This document shows positions 8,861 to 16,706 of a stretch of 64,000 nt of DNA, piece after piece. Position 1 is the stretch's first letter, and each line of letters begins with the position of its first letter. The stretch is from Kibdelosporangium sp040675465 (lineage in GTDB: Bacteria > Actinomycetota > Actinomycetes > Mycobacteriales > Pseudonocardiaceae), in NCBI RefSeq assembly GCF_040675465.1, contig NZ_JBFAPA010000019.1, forward strand, positions 186,001-250,000. The letters are read 5' to 3'. The notes under the pieces are model-generated. The model was not told the DNA's origin. It ran no database searches and worked only from the letters and a program-made list of their open reading frames with translations. A program made the translations under genes and the position numbers.

Positions 8861-10318
8861 CTACCCGGGCTGGCAGCTGATGGCGCGGTCGGGCGCGGAG
8901 GTGTTGTCGAGGCGCCGGACGAACGAGTCACCGCCCGTGGCGGCCCGCTTACCGCAGGCCTTTTCCTTGGTCTGGAAGGGACCGTAGAACACCGAGTAGA
9001 TGTCGGCGCCGTTCAGCCGGGTCCGCAGCGAGGCGCAGCCGGTGGATGGCGCGTGCAGGTACTTCGAACCGGGGTTGTCCTTGAGGAACTGCTGGACCGC
9101 CGTGGCGTAGTGCGCCGGGGTGACCGCCGAGCCGACGATCACGATGTAGCCGCCGTTGCACGCGGGCGTGCTCAGCGGGGTTTCGAGGCCAAGGTCGGCG
9201 ACCGGAGCCGCGGTGACATTCGCCGTGGTGCCCGAGCCGGCGGAAGTCCTCGGTGTGGGACCGCCGAGCCTGGGCAGAACGAGCGCGCCCACCGCCACCA
9301 GCCCGGCGACGCCCACGACCCCGGCCGCGATGAACCACCGCCTGCGGCCACCTGTGCGCGCCGGCGCAGCCGCTGCAGTGTGTGGCGACGCAAGCGCGCC
9401 AGTGTGTGGCGACGGATGGGTGCCGGTGTGTGGCGGCGCTATGGCTGCGATGGGTTGCGGCGCAACGGGTTCGACGTGGACGGGAGCCATTCGCTTGGTG
9501 GGCGGGACGTTCAGCGCGCGCCGCGCCGCCGTGGCCAGCTCACCCGCGCTGGCGAACCGCTCGTCCGGGTTCTTGGCCATGCCCTTGGCGATGACGTCGT
9601 CGAACGCGTCGCCCAGCTCGGGCCGGACCGCACTGGGTTTCGGCGGCTCGTGGTTGAGGTGGGCGTACATCAGGCCGAGCGCGTTCTGCGCGGTGAACGG
9701 CTTGGACCCGGTGAGGCACTGGAAGAACACACACGCCAGGGAGTAGACGTCCACCCGGTGGTCCACCGGCGCGGAGCCGAACCGCTCCGGCGCCATGTAC
9801 GCGAGCGTGCCCACGGTGTCCCCGGTCCCGGTGATGTCGCCGGACGCGCCGGTGTGCCGGGCGATGCCGAAGTCGATGAGGTAGGCGAACCCGCCGGTGC
9901 CCACCACGACGTTCGACGGTTTGACATCGCGGTGCACCAGGCCTTCGGCGTGTGCCGCGTCGAGCGCGCCGGCGATCTGGCCGATCAGGTCGGCCGCGTC
10001 CGACGGCCGCATCGGGCCCTGCGCGGCGAGCGTCTTGCTGAGGTCCTTGCCCTCGACCAGCCGCATGTCGAGGTACAGCCGGCCGTCGATCTCGCCGTAG
10101 GCGTGGATCGGGATGACGTGCGGCTCCCGTAACCGGGCCGCCGCCTGGGACTCCCGCTTGAACCGCTCGCGGAACTCCTCGTCGGTCGCGGCGCGGTCGG
10201 CGAGCAGCTTGACCGCGACCACCCGGTCGTGCCGGGTGTCATACGCGCGATGGACCTCGCCCATCCCGCCGCTCGCGATCAGCCCCTCCATCCGGTACGG
10301 ACCGAACTGCCACACCAC
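8861..10318 (-). CDS. Membrane-anchored Ser/Thr protein kinase
   Basis: 485 aa, GTG start at 10318. Kinase domain at residues ~5-265: glycine loop ASGGMGEVHRA, VAVKLL lysine, catalytic HRDVKPSN, DFG (LIDFGIAR) and APE (YMAPERFG). All catalytic residues are present. A Pro/His/Thr-rich linker with an 8-residue repeat follows, then one membrane helix (RRRWFIAAGVVGVAGLVAVG) and a ~130-residue extracytoplasmic domain with several Cys and no PASTA repeat. It is therefore a receptor-like Hanks kinase with an unknown sensor domain. It is divergent from the secreted hydrolase at 10494. Confidence 0.9.
   Translation of the reverse strand: MVWQFGPYRMEGLIASGGMGEVHRAYDTRHDRVVAVKLLADRAATDEEFRERFKRESQAAARLREPHVIPIHAYGEIDGRLYLDMRLVEGKDLSKTLAAQGPMRPSDAADLIGQIAGALDAAHAEGLVHRDVKPSNVVVGTGGFAYLIDFGIARHTGASGDITGTGDTVGTLAYMAPERFGSAPVDHRVDVYSLACVFFQCLTGSKPFTAQNALGLMYAHLNHEPPKPSAVRPELGDAFDDVIAKGMAKNPDERFASAGELATAARRALNVPPTKRMAPVHVEPVAPQPIAAIAPPHTGTHPSPHTGALASPHTAAAAPARTGGRRRWFIAAGVVGVAGLVAVGALVLPRLGGPTPRTSAGSGTTANVTAAPVADLGLETPLSTPACNGGYIVIVGSAVTPAHYATAVQQFLKDNPGSKYLHAPSTGCASLRTRLNGADIYSVFYGPFQTKEKACGKRAATGGDSFVRRLDNTSAPDRAISCQPG
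9376..9447 (-). repeat. 24-bp tandem repeat inside the kinase linker
   Basis: Three tandem 24-nt units begin at 9376, 9400 and 9424. The first 15 bases (cagtgtgtggcgacg) are identical in two copies and nearly so in the third. They encode an 8-residue PHTG-type unit between the kinase domain and the membrane helix. Copy number could vary between strains by slippage. Confidence 0.7.
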
Positions 10319-10493
10319 GTGCCCCCGTTCCCTCCCTCGACCGAATGGCCCAGTCGGCCGTCCGGCCCGGGGCCATAGTAGGTGGCCCCGGATGCGGAGT
10401 GGCCGATGGTGCCCGCGGGAAGCGGTGTCACGCGGCGGACTGGTCGCCGGGTCTTACGCAGGTGTGGACCGTCAACCAGAACAGGACCAGACC

Positions 10494-11366
10494 ATGACCA
10501 GTCCCTTCAGTTCCTTCGTTCTGCGCACCAGGACCCGCCGGCCCAGCGCCATGGCGATCCTCGTGCTGGCCGCCGCCTTCGTCGCGTTGAGCGTCAGCCC
10601 GGCGCAGGGCGCCGTCGCCGCCAAGGAGAACCGGCCGGGGAAGCCGAAGCCCACCATCGTGCTGGTGCACGGCGCCTGGGCGGACGGCTCGAGCTGGACC
10701 GCCGTCATCGAGCGGCTCCAGCACGAGGGCTACACGGTCGCGGCCATTCCCAACAACCTGCGGTCGCTGTCCGGCGATGCCGCGAACGTGCGGGCCTTCC
10801 TGCAGACGGTGACGGGGCCGATCGTGCTCGTCGGTCACTCGTACGGCGGGGCCGTGATCACCAACGCGGCCACCGGGCTGCCGAACGTCAAGGCCCTCGT
10901 GTACGTCAACGCCTTCGCGCCCGACGAGGGCGAGAGCCCGCTGGCGCTCGCGGGACCGGACTCCGCGCTCTCGGCGGATCCGGCGACGGTGTTCACCTTC
11001 GTGCCCGCCACCCTGCCGCCCACGCCGACCACCGACCTGTACCTCAAGAGGACGACGGTCTTCACGTCGTTCGCCGACGGGTTGACCGCCGCTGACAAGG
11101 CACTCGTGGCGGCCACCCAGCGCCCGGCCGCTTTCGGCGGGCTCGCCGAGACCTCCGGGGTGCCGGCCTGGCGGACCATCCCGTCCTGGAGCCTCGTCGG
11201 CACCAAGGACAAGATCATCCCGTACGCCGTGCAGCTGGGCATGGCCAAGAAGGCCCACGCCACGATCACCGAGTACAACGCCGGCCACCTCGGTCTGATG
11301 TCGGACCCCAGGACCGTCTCGCGGTTCATCGACCAGGCCGCGAAGGCGGCCGTGCCGGCGAGTTGA
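10494..11366 (+). CDS. Secreted alpha/beta hydrolase
   Basis: 290 aa from ATG 10494; the open frame reaches back to 10113 but overlaps the kinase gene there. Residues ~1-42 form a signal peptide (Arg-rich start, AMAILVLAAAFVALSVS core, cleavage near AQGA). Then the alpha/beta-hydrolase fold: oxyanion motif VLVHGAWADGSSW, nucleophile elbow GHSYGG, acid in the GTKDKIIP region and C-terminal histidine in NAGHLGL. It is like the EstC/salicylate-esterase-type hydrolases common in actinomycetes. The substrate is unknown. A strong hairpin follows the stop. Confidence 0.85.
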   Translation: MTSPFSSFVLRTRTRRPSAMAILVLAAAFVALSVSPAQGAVAAKENRPGKPKPTIVLVHGAWADGSSWTAVIERLQHEGYTVAAIPNNLRSLSGDAANVRAFLQTVTGPIVLVGHSYGGAVITNAATGLPNVKALVYVNAFAPDEGESPLALAGPDSALSADPATVFTFVPATLPPTPTTDLYLKRTTVFTSFADGLTAADKALVAATQRPAAFGGLAETSGVPAWRTIPSWSLVGTKDKIIPYAVQLGMAKKAHATITEYNAGHLGLMSDPRTVSRFIDQAAKAAVPAS

Positions 11367-11377
11367 GCCGGTGAACC

Positions 11378-11404
11378 TGCCGGACCGCGCCGCGCGGTCC
11401 GGCA
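11378..11404 (+). terminator. Hairpin after the hydrolase gene
   Basis: Perfect 12-bp stem (tgccggaccgcg) with a 3-nt loop, beginning 12 nt after the hydrolase stop. There is no T-run, as is common for actinobacterial terminators. Confidence 0.65.
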
Positions 11405-11568
11405 CAAGCCTTGCCTACCTGCGCTAATGTGCACGATGGGTAGGGGGCTGCCCCAGCTCCGTGCTCGCCGGGCGGACGAGGAACGGATCGGCCTTCACCA
11501 CAGCCGTCTCCCTCTTCGCGGGTCCCGGGTTGACCACCACGGTTCGATCGTGGCGAAGGCGGGCAACG

Positions 11569-14292
11569 GTGGCGTTTCGAGGGCATGGCGGACTGGTCGG
11601 ACGCGGATCGGAAGGTGCGCTGCTCGATCAGGCGGTCGCGGCCGTCCGCGCCGGGGAAAGCCGCGTGCTGGTGGTCCACGGGCCGCCGGGCATGGGAAAG
11701 TCCGCGCTGCTGGAGTATCTGGCGGGTTCGGCGGCGGATCTGCTCGTGCTGCGCGCGACCGGTGCCGAGGCCGAGATGGAGCTGCCGTTCGCGACCCTGC
11801 ACCAGTTGTGCGCGCCGCTGCTGGACCGGCTGGCCGAACTGCCGGACCTGCACCGGGACGCGCTCAGCACGGTGTTCGGGCTGCGGGCAGGCGATCCGCC
11901 GGCCCGCTTCCCGGTCGGGCTCGGGGTTCTCGGCCTGCTCGCCGGGGCCGCACGGGAGGCTCCGGTGCTGTGCCTGGTCGACGACGCCCACTGGATGGAC
12001 CGGGCCTCGGCGCAGGTCCTGGGTTTCGTGGCCCGCAGGCTGCCCGCGCAACCGGTCGGTCTCGTCTTCGCCGGCCGCCAACGGGTTCAGGACCTGCTCG
12101 GCCTGCCCGAGCTGGAGCTCACCGGGCTGGGCAACGCCGATGCCCACGCCCTGCTGGACTCGGCCACCCACGCCCGCCTCGACCAGCACATCCGCGACCG
12201 GATCGTGGCAGAGGCCCGGGGCAACCCGCGTGCCCTGCTGGAACTGCCCCGCGAGCTGACGGTCACCGAGCTGGCGGGCGGGTTCGGGCTGCTGAAGGCC
12301 GGCAGTGTGCCCAGCCGGGCCGAACAGGGCTTCCTGGCGCGGATCGAGAAGCTGCCCGCGCACAGCCGGCTGCTCCTGCTGGTCGCCGCCGCGGAGCCCG
12401 TCGGCGACCCGACCCTGGTGTGGCGCGCGGCGGAACTGCTCGGTGTAACACCGGCGGCGGCACTGGAAGGCGACGCGGACCGGCTGCTGTCGCTGGACGT
12501 CCGCGTGGTCTTCCGGCACCCGCTGGTGCGGTCGGCGGTGTACCGGGCGGCCGGTGAGGAAGACCGCCGGGCGGTGCACCTGGCGCTGGCCGAGGTGACC
12601 GATCGGGAGGCCGACCCGGACCGCCGTGCCTGGCACCTGGCGTCCGCCACCGCCGGACCGGACGAGATCGTGGCCGCGGAGCTCGAGCGGTCCGCGGACC
12701 GCGCGCAGGCCCGTGGCGGGCTGGCCGCCGCGGCCGCGTTCCTGCAGCGGTCGGTCGCGTTGACCATCGACACCTCGCGGCGGGCCGAACGTGCTGTCGC
12801 AGCGGGGGATGCCAGCGCCCGCGCGGGTGACCTCGCCACCGCGCGCAGACTCGCCGACATCGCGGACCTCGACGCGCCCAGCGAGTTCCTGCGGGCCCGG
12901 GCGGAGCTGGTCCGCAGCCGCATCGCCTATGTGTCGGGCCGTGATGACGAGGCGCCCGCCATGCTGCTGGCTGCCGCGCGGCGGCTGGAGCCGTTCGACC
13001 TGGACCTGGCCCGGGAGACCTACCTGCTCGCGTGGGGCGCCGCGGTCCGGGGCGCGGACGGCGATTGCCTGCTGACGATCTCCCGGGCGATCCGGGATCT
13101 TCCCGCGCCGCGGCGTGGTTCGCGGCCGATCGACCTCGTCCTCGCGGGCTGTTCGAAGCTGGTCACCGAAGGCTGGGGCGCCGCGGCCACCGCCTTGCGT
13201 GGCGCGATGGCCGCACTGGTGGAGCTGCCCGAGCCGGACCTGCTGAGGTGGGGCTGGGCCGCCGGCGAGGTGAGCCCCGCGGTCTGGGACGAGCAGATCA
13301 TGCGCGACACGGCTGCCAGGGCGGCCCGGGTGACCAGCACCGCGGGCGTCCTGGCCGAGCTGCCGATCTACCTCGACCTGCTGGGCTCCGCGACCTCGTT
13401 GACCGGGGACTTCGCCGCGGCGGCCGGGATCGTCGAGGAGTCCGGCGCCGTCGCGGCCACCACTGGCACGCACATCGCCTCGTACACCGCGCTCATCGTC
13501 AAAGCCATGCAGGGCAAGGAAGTCGAGGCGGCTGAGCTGATCGCGGCCGCGAACGAGCAGGCGGGAACGGATGGCGCGCCGGCCGCGCACTGGGCTGCCT
13601 CGGTTCTCTACAACGGCCTGGCGCGGTACGAGGAAGCGCTGTCGGCGGCCCAGGCCGGTACCCGGGTCGCTCGGCTGATCGTGTCGGCGCGGGTCGAGCC
13701 GGAGCTGATCGAGGCGGCCGTGCGCGTGGAGGACGACAGGATCGCCCGCGGCGCATTCGAACGCCTGACGGACAGCGCGCACGCCTACGACACCGACTGG
13801 GCGCAGGGCACCCTCGCCCGGTGCCGGGCGCTGCTGAGCGACGAGGCCGTCGCGGAGGACCTCTACCGTGAGGCCATCGAGCGGCTCGGCCGGACGCGGT
13901 TGCGGCCCGAACTGGCCCGGGCCCACCTGCTCTACGGCGAATGGCTGCGCCGGCAGTCCCGGCGCGTCGACGCACGGCAGCACCTGCGCATCGCCTACGA
14001 CATGCTCGACTCGATCGGCATGGCCGGGTTCGCCGAACGTGCCCGCCGTGAGCTGCTGGCCAGCGGGGAGAAACTGCAGAAGCGCACTCCGGACCGGTCC
14101 TCGGGCGACGAGCTCACCCCGCAGGAGAAGCAGATCGCGCTGCTCGTCCGTGACGGCCTGTCCAACGCGGAGGTGGGCGCGCGGCTCTACCTCAGCCCGC
14201 GCACGGTCGAGTGGCACCTGCGCAACATCTTCACCAAGCTGTCCATCACCTCCCGCCGGCAGCTGCGGGACGCCTTGCTGCGCACCAGGTGA
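11569..14292 (+). CDS. LAL-family LuxR regulator (AAA-TPR-HTH)
   Basis: About 907 aa from the GTG at 11569, just before GGLVGRGSE, where this family normally starts; a GTG at 11461 would add 36 residues of unlikely composition. Walker A (HGPPGMGKS) lies near residue 32 and Walker B (VLCLVDDAHW) near 140, followed by a long helical TPR-like region. The C-terminal GerE/LuxR DNA-binding domain carries LTPQEKQIALLVRDGLSNAE and SPRTVEWHLRNIFTKL. These ATP-dependent activators resemble MalT and often control secondary metabolism. A perfect 24-bp palindrome and an SDR gene follow. A paralogue with the same architecture is at 16707-19472. Confidence 0.88.
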   Translation: MAFRGHGGLVGRGSEGALLDQAVAAVRAGESRVLVVHGPPGMGKSALLEYLAGSAADLLVLRATGAEAEMELPFATLHQLCAPLLDRLAELPDLHRDALSTVFGLRAGDPPARFPVGLGVLGLLAGAAREAPVLCLVDDAHWMDRASAQVLGFVARRLPAQPVGLVFAGRQRVQDLLGLPELELTGLGNADAHALLDSATHARLDQHIRDRIVAEARGNPRALLELPRELTVTELAGGFGLLKAGSVPSRAEQGFLARIEKLPAHSRLLLLVAAAEPVGDPTLVWRAAELLGVTPAAALEGDADRLLSLDVRVVFRHPLVRSAVYRAAGEEDRRAVHLALAEVTDREADPDRRAWHLASATAGPDEIVAAELERSADRAQARGGLAAAAAFLQRSVALTIDTSRRAERAVAAGDASARAGDLATARRLADIADLDAPSEFLRARAELVRSRIAYVSGRDDEAPAMLLAAARRLEPFDLDLARETYLLAWGAAVRGADGDCLLTISRAIRDLPAPRRGSRPIDLVLAGCSKLVTEGWGAAATALRGAMAALVELPEPDLLRWGWAAGEVSPAVWDEQIMRDTAARAARVTSTAGVLAELPIYLDLLGSATSLTGDFAAAAGIVEESGAVAATTGTHIASYTALIVKAMQGKEVEAAELIAAANEQAGTDGAPAAHWAASVLYNGLARYEEALSAAQAGTRVARLIVSARVEPELIEAAVRVEDDRIARGAFERLTDSAHAYDTDWAQGTLARCRALLSDEAVAEDLYREAIERLGRTRLRPELARAHLLYGEWLRRQSRRVDARQHLRIAYDMLDSIGMAGFAERARRELLASGEKLQKRTPDRSSGDELTPQEKQIALLVRDGLSNAEVGARLYLSPRTVEWHLRNIFTKLSITSRRQLRDALLRTR

Positions 14293-14305
14293 CCGCCCCT
14301 GGGTA

Positions 14306-14329
14306 TCCCTGGTCCCCGGGGACCAGGGA
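14306..14329. terminator. 24-bp perfect palindrome after the LAL gene
   Basis: The sequence tccctggtcccc is followed at once by its own reverse complement. It starts 14 nt after the LAL stop and could be a terminator, but a loop-less palindrome upstream of the SDR gene at 14406 could equally be an operator. Confidence 0.5.
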
Positions 14330-14405
14330 CAGCCCCTGGGTCGTCGCGGCACCGGACGGACGAGTCTGAACACATCGATCCCGTCGCCAGGGAAATGAGG
14401 CAGCC

Positions 14406-15095
14406 ATGTCCGGTCGCCCGCTGGACGGGGCCGTCGCGCTCATCACCGGCGCCACCAGTGAGATCGGCGCCGCGACCGCACAGCGCCTCGCCCGGGAGGG
14501 TGCGGCGGTCGCCCTGGTCGCCCGGCAGCAGAACCGCCTCGACCGGGTCGCGAACGACGTCAGGACGCTCGGCGGCCACGCCATCGCGGTGCCGGCCGAC
14601 ATCACCTCGCCCCGGCTGGCCCGTCAGGCGGTGGAGGACACGCACGACCGGCTCGGCCGCCTGGACATCCTGGTCAACAACGCCGGTGTGATGGTGCTCG
14701 GCACCGCGCTGCACGCCCCGATCGCGGACTGGGACCAGATGATCTCGCTCAACGTGTCCGCGCTCCTGCACGTCACGCACGCTGCGGTGCCGTACCTGAT
14801 CGACGCGGCCGCGACCTCGCCGCGGCGGGTGGCCGACCTGGTGAACATCGGCTCGACCGCCGGGCGCGTCGCCCAGCCGGGCGGCAGCGTGCACACGCTG
14901 ACCAGGTTCGGCCTCACCGGGTTCACCGAGTCGCTGCGCCAGGAACTGCGCGCCGAACACATCCGGGTCGGCGTGGTCCAGCCCGGTACCGAGCCCGTGC
15001 CGCCGCAGGACATCGCTGACGCGATCGCCTATGCCGTCACACGGGACCGGCGGGTGGCCGTCACCGAGATGGTCGTCCGGGCCGATCAGGTGTGA
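14406..15095 (+). CDS. SDR-family protein with altered catalytic motif
   Basis: 229 aa, ATG 14406. The Rossmann signature is slightly modified (ITGATSEIGAATAQ in place of TGxxxGIG) and NNAG is intact (ILVNNAGVMV). The catalytic Ser is present in NIGSTAGRV, but 13 residues later, where Tyr is expected, the sequence is His, and the Lys four residues on is Arg (VHTLTRFGLTGF instead of YxxxK). The protein probably still binds NAD(P) but may not be a normal dehydrogenase. It follows the LAL regulator on the same strand, about 113 bp downstream. Confidence 0.8.
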   Translation: MSGRPLDGAVALITGATSEIGAATAQRLAREGAAVALVARQQNRLDRVANDVRTLGGHAIAVPADITSPRLARQAVEDTHDRLGRLDILVNNAGVMVLGTALHAPIADWDQMISLNVSALLHVTHAAVPYLIDAAATSPRRVADLVNIGSTAGRVAQPGGSVHTLTRFGLTGFTESLRQELRAEHIRVGVVQPGTEPVPPQDIADAIAYAVTRDRRVAVTEMVVRADQV

Positions 15096-15653
15096 CCGGG
15101 CGCAGCACCGCCTCGATCTCCAGGGTGATCCGCACCTCGTCGCTCACGACGACGCCACCGCCGTCGAGCGGCAGCTTGATGTCGACGCCGAAGTCGTTGC
15201 GGTTGATGTGGCCGACGCGGAAACACCGGCGCGGGTGCCGCCGCTGTCGTCCGGCCCGATGCCGTTCACCTCGAGCTTCAGCGGGACCGACCGGGTGACG
15301 CCCTTGATCGTCAGGTCGCCGTCCACCACCAGGCCGTGTCCGCCGGCCCGGACGGCCGTGGACCGGAATGTCCACAGTGGATAGTGGTCGGCGTCGAAGA
15401 AGTCGGCCGAGCGCACGTGCCGGTCGCGCAGCACGTTGCCGGTGTCGACCGAGGCGGCCTCGATGGACGCGATGACGGTCGAGTCGGTCACGTCGGCGCC
15501 GGTCACGATCGTGCCGGAGAAGCTGCGGAACCGGCCGCGGACCTTGCTCACCATCATGTGCCGGACGGTGAAGGCGACTTCGGAGTGGACCGGATCGATG
15601 TCCCAGGTGCCCGCGAGGTAACCGCGGATCGGGGTCGTGGTTGCCGTGGTCAT
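15061..15653 (-). pseudogene. YceI-family lipid-binding protein, frameshifted
   Basis: The start ATG at 15653 has a good ribosome site (agaggag). Residues 1-~142 read as YceI: TWDIDPVHSEVAFTVRHMMV, VRGRFRSFSGTI, then GDLTIKGVTRSVPLKLEV. After TRAG, near base 15220, the frame breaks. The expected C-terminus (VGHINRNDFGVDIKL, then DEVRITLEIEAVL) continues in another frame down to the stop at 15061. Loss of one base near the ggtgtttcc string would explain it, and restoring it gives the family's usual spacing. It is either a true pseudogene or a sequencing error. YceI proteins are lipocalin-like binders of polyisoprenoid lipids. The 3' end overlaps the SDR gene. Confidence 0.75.
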
Positions 15654-15733
15654 CGGATCTCCTCTGGTCGTGGTGGTCACTGCTGGGCAAGCCATGTGTC
15701 GAAGGTGATCTCCCCCAGCTGGGCGTGTAGCGA

Positions 15734-16624
15734 TCACCACTCCTCGGGGCGGACGACGGCGACCGGGCAGGGTGAGTGGTGCAGCACCGCGTTGCCGACC
15801 GAGCCGAGCAGGAGGCCGGCGGCGCTTCCCCGGCCGTGTGACCCGACGACGAGCAGCTGAGCGGTGGTGTGTGTCGTCTGTTGGATCAACGCGTGCGCGG
15901 GCTTGTCCCGGACGACCACGCGCCGCACCGTGAGGCCGGGATACTTCGCCACCCACGCGGCCAGCCGCTCGTCGAGCACCTCGCGTTCACCGGCGTCGAC
16001 GGCGTCCACGTCCACCAGGGGCGCCAAGGCGCTCTGGATCGGGGTGTCGATCCAGGCGTGCACGGCGATCAACGGCACCTTCCGCGCATCCGCGGCCTGC
16101 ACGGCGAACGCCAGCGCCGCATCGCTGATCTCCGAGCCGTCGATACCGACCACAACCGGGCCGGCGTCGGACCGGTGATCACCGCGCACGACCACGACCG
16201 GGCAGTGCGCTCGGGCGACCAGACCGATCGCGACCGAGCCGACCAGCAGCGACGTGAACCCGCCGAGGCCGCGGTCACCGATGACCACCAGTGCCGCCCC
16301 GGCCGACTCGGCGGCCAGCGCCGGTACCGGGAATCCGTCGGCCACCCGCTGGGAGATGGCTATGTCCGGGGCGGCCTGTGCGGCCGCGCCGGCGGCCGCC
16401 GCGAGATCGTCGCGGCTGCGGCCCATCAGTGCCTCGCGGAAGTCTCCACCCACGCCCGGGTCGCCGATGTGCCTTGTCGCGGCGAAGCCGAAGGCGCTGA
16501 CCAGGTCCACCGAGGTGCCGCGGCGCGCCGCTTCGCGGGCTGCCCACCGGGCGGCTTCGAGCGCCGACGACGACCCGTCGATGCCCACGACGACCGGCAG
16601 GCCCTTCCCTCGTGGCTGTCCCAT
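15734..16624 (-). CDS. Tandem-domain universal stress protein
   Basis: 296 aa from ATG 16624, which has a GGAG site; a TTG at 16642 adds six residues. There are two UspA domains in tandem, each starting VVVGIDGS and each ending with the ATP-binding G-x2-G-x9-G-S pattern (GDRGLGGFTSLLVGS and GSHGRGSAAGLLLGS). These cytoplasmic ATP-binding proteins are typically induced by hypoxia or stationary phase, in actinobacteria often through DosR-like regulators. It lies between the YceI pseudogene and the second LAL regulator, all on the minus strand. Confidence 0.9.
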   Translation of the reverse strand: MGQPRGKGLPVVVGIDGSSSALEAARWAAREAARRGTSVDLVSAFGFAATRHIGDPGVGGDFREALMGRSRDDLAAAAGAAAQAAPDIAISQRVADGFPVPALAAESAGAALVVIGDRGLGGFTSLLVGSVAIGLVARAHCPVVVVRGDHRSDAGPVVVGIDGSEISDAALAFAVQAADARKVPLIAVHAWIDTPIQSALAPLVDVDAVDAGEREVLDERLAAWVAKYPGLTVRRVVVRDKPAHALIQQTTHTTAQLLVVGSHGRGSAAGLLLGSVGNAVLHHSPCPVAVVRPEEW

Positions 16625-16706
16625 GTCCCGCTCCTGTCCCAAATCCCGTGCAGATGTGCTGCAACTAGGACCTGGCAGGACCCCGGATTTGTGACACCGG
16701 CCCGGC

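Noticed and set aside
11326..14373. Minus-strand open frame of 1015 codons
   Set aside because: Antisense shadow of the LAL regulator; no domain and biased composition.
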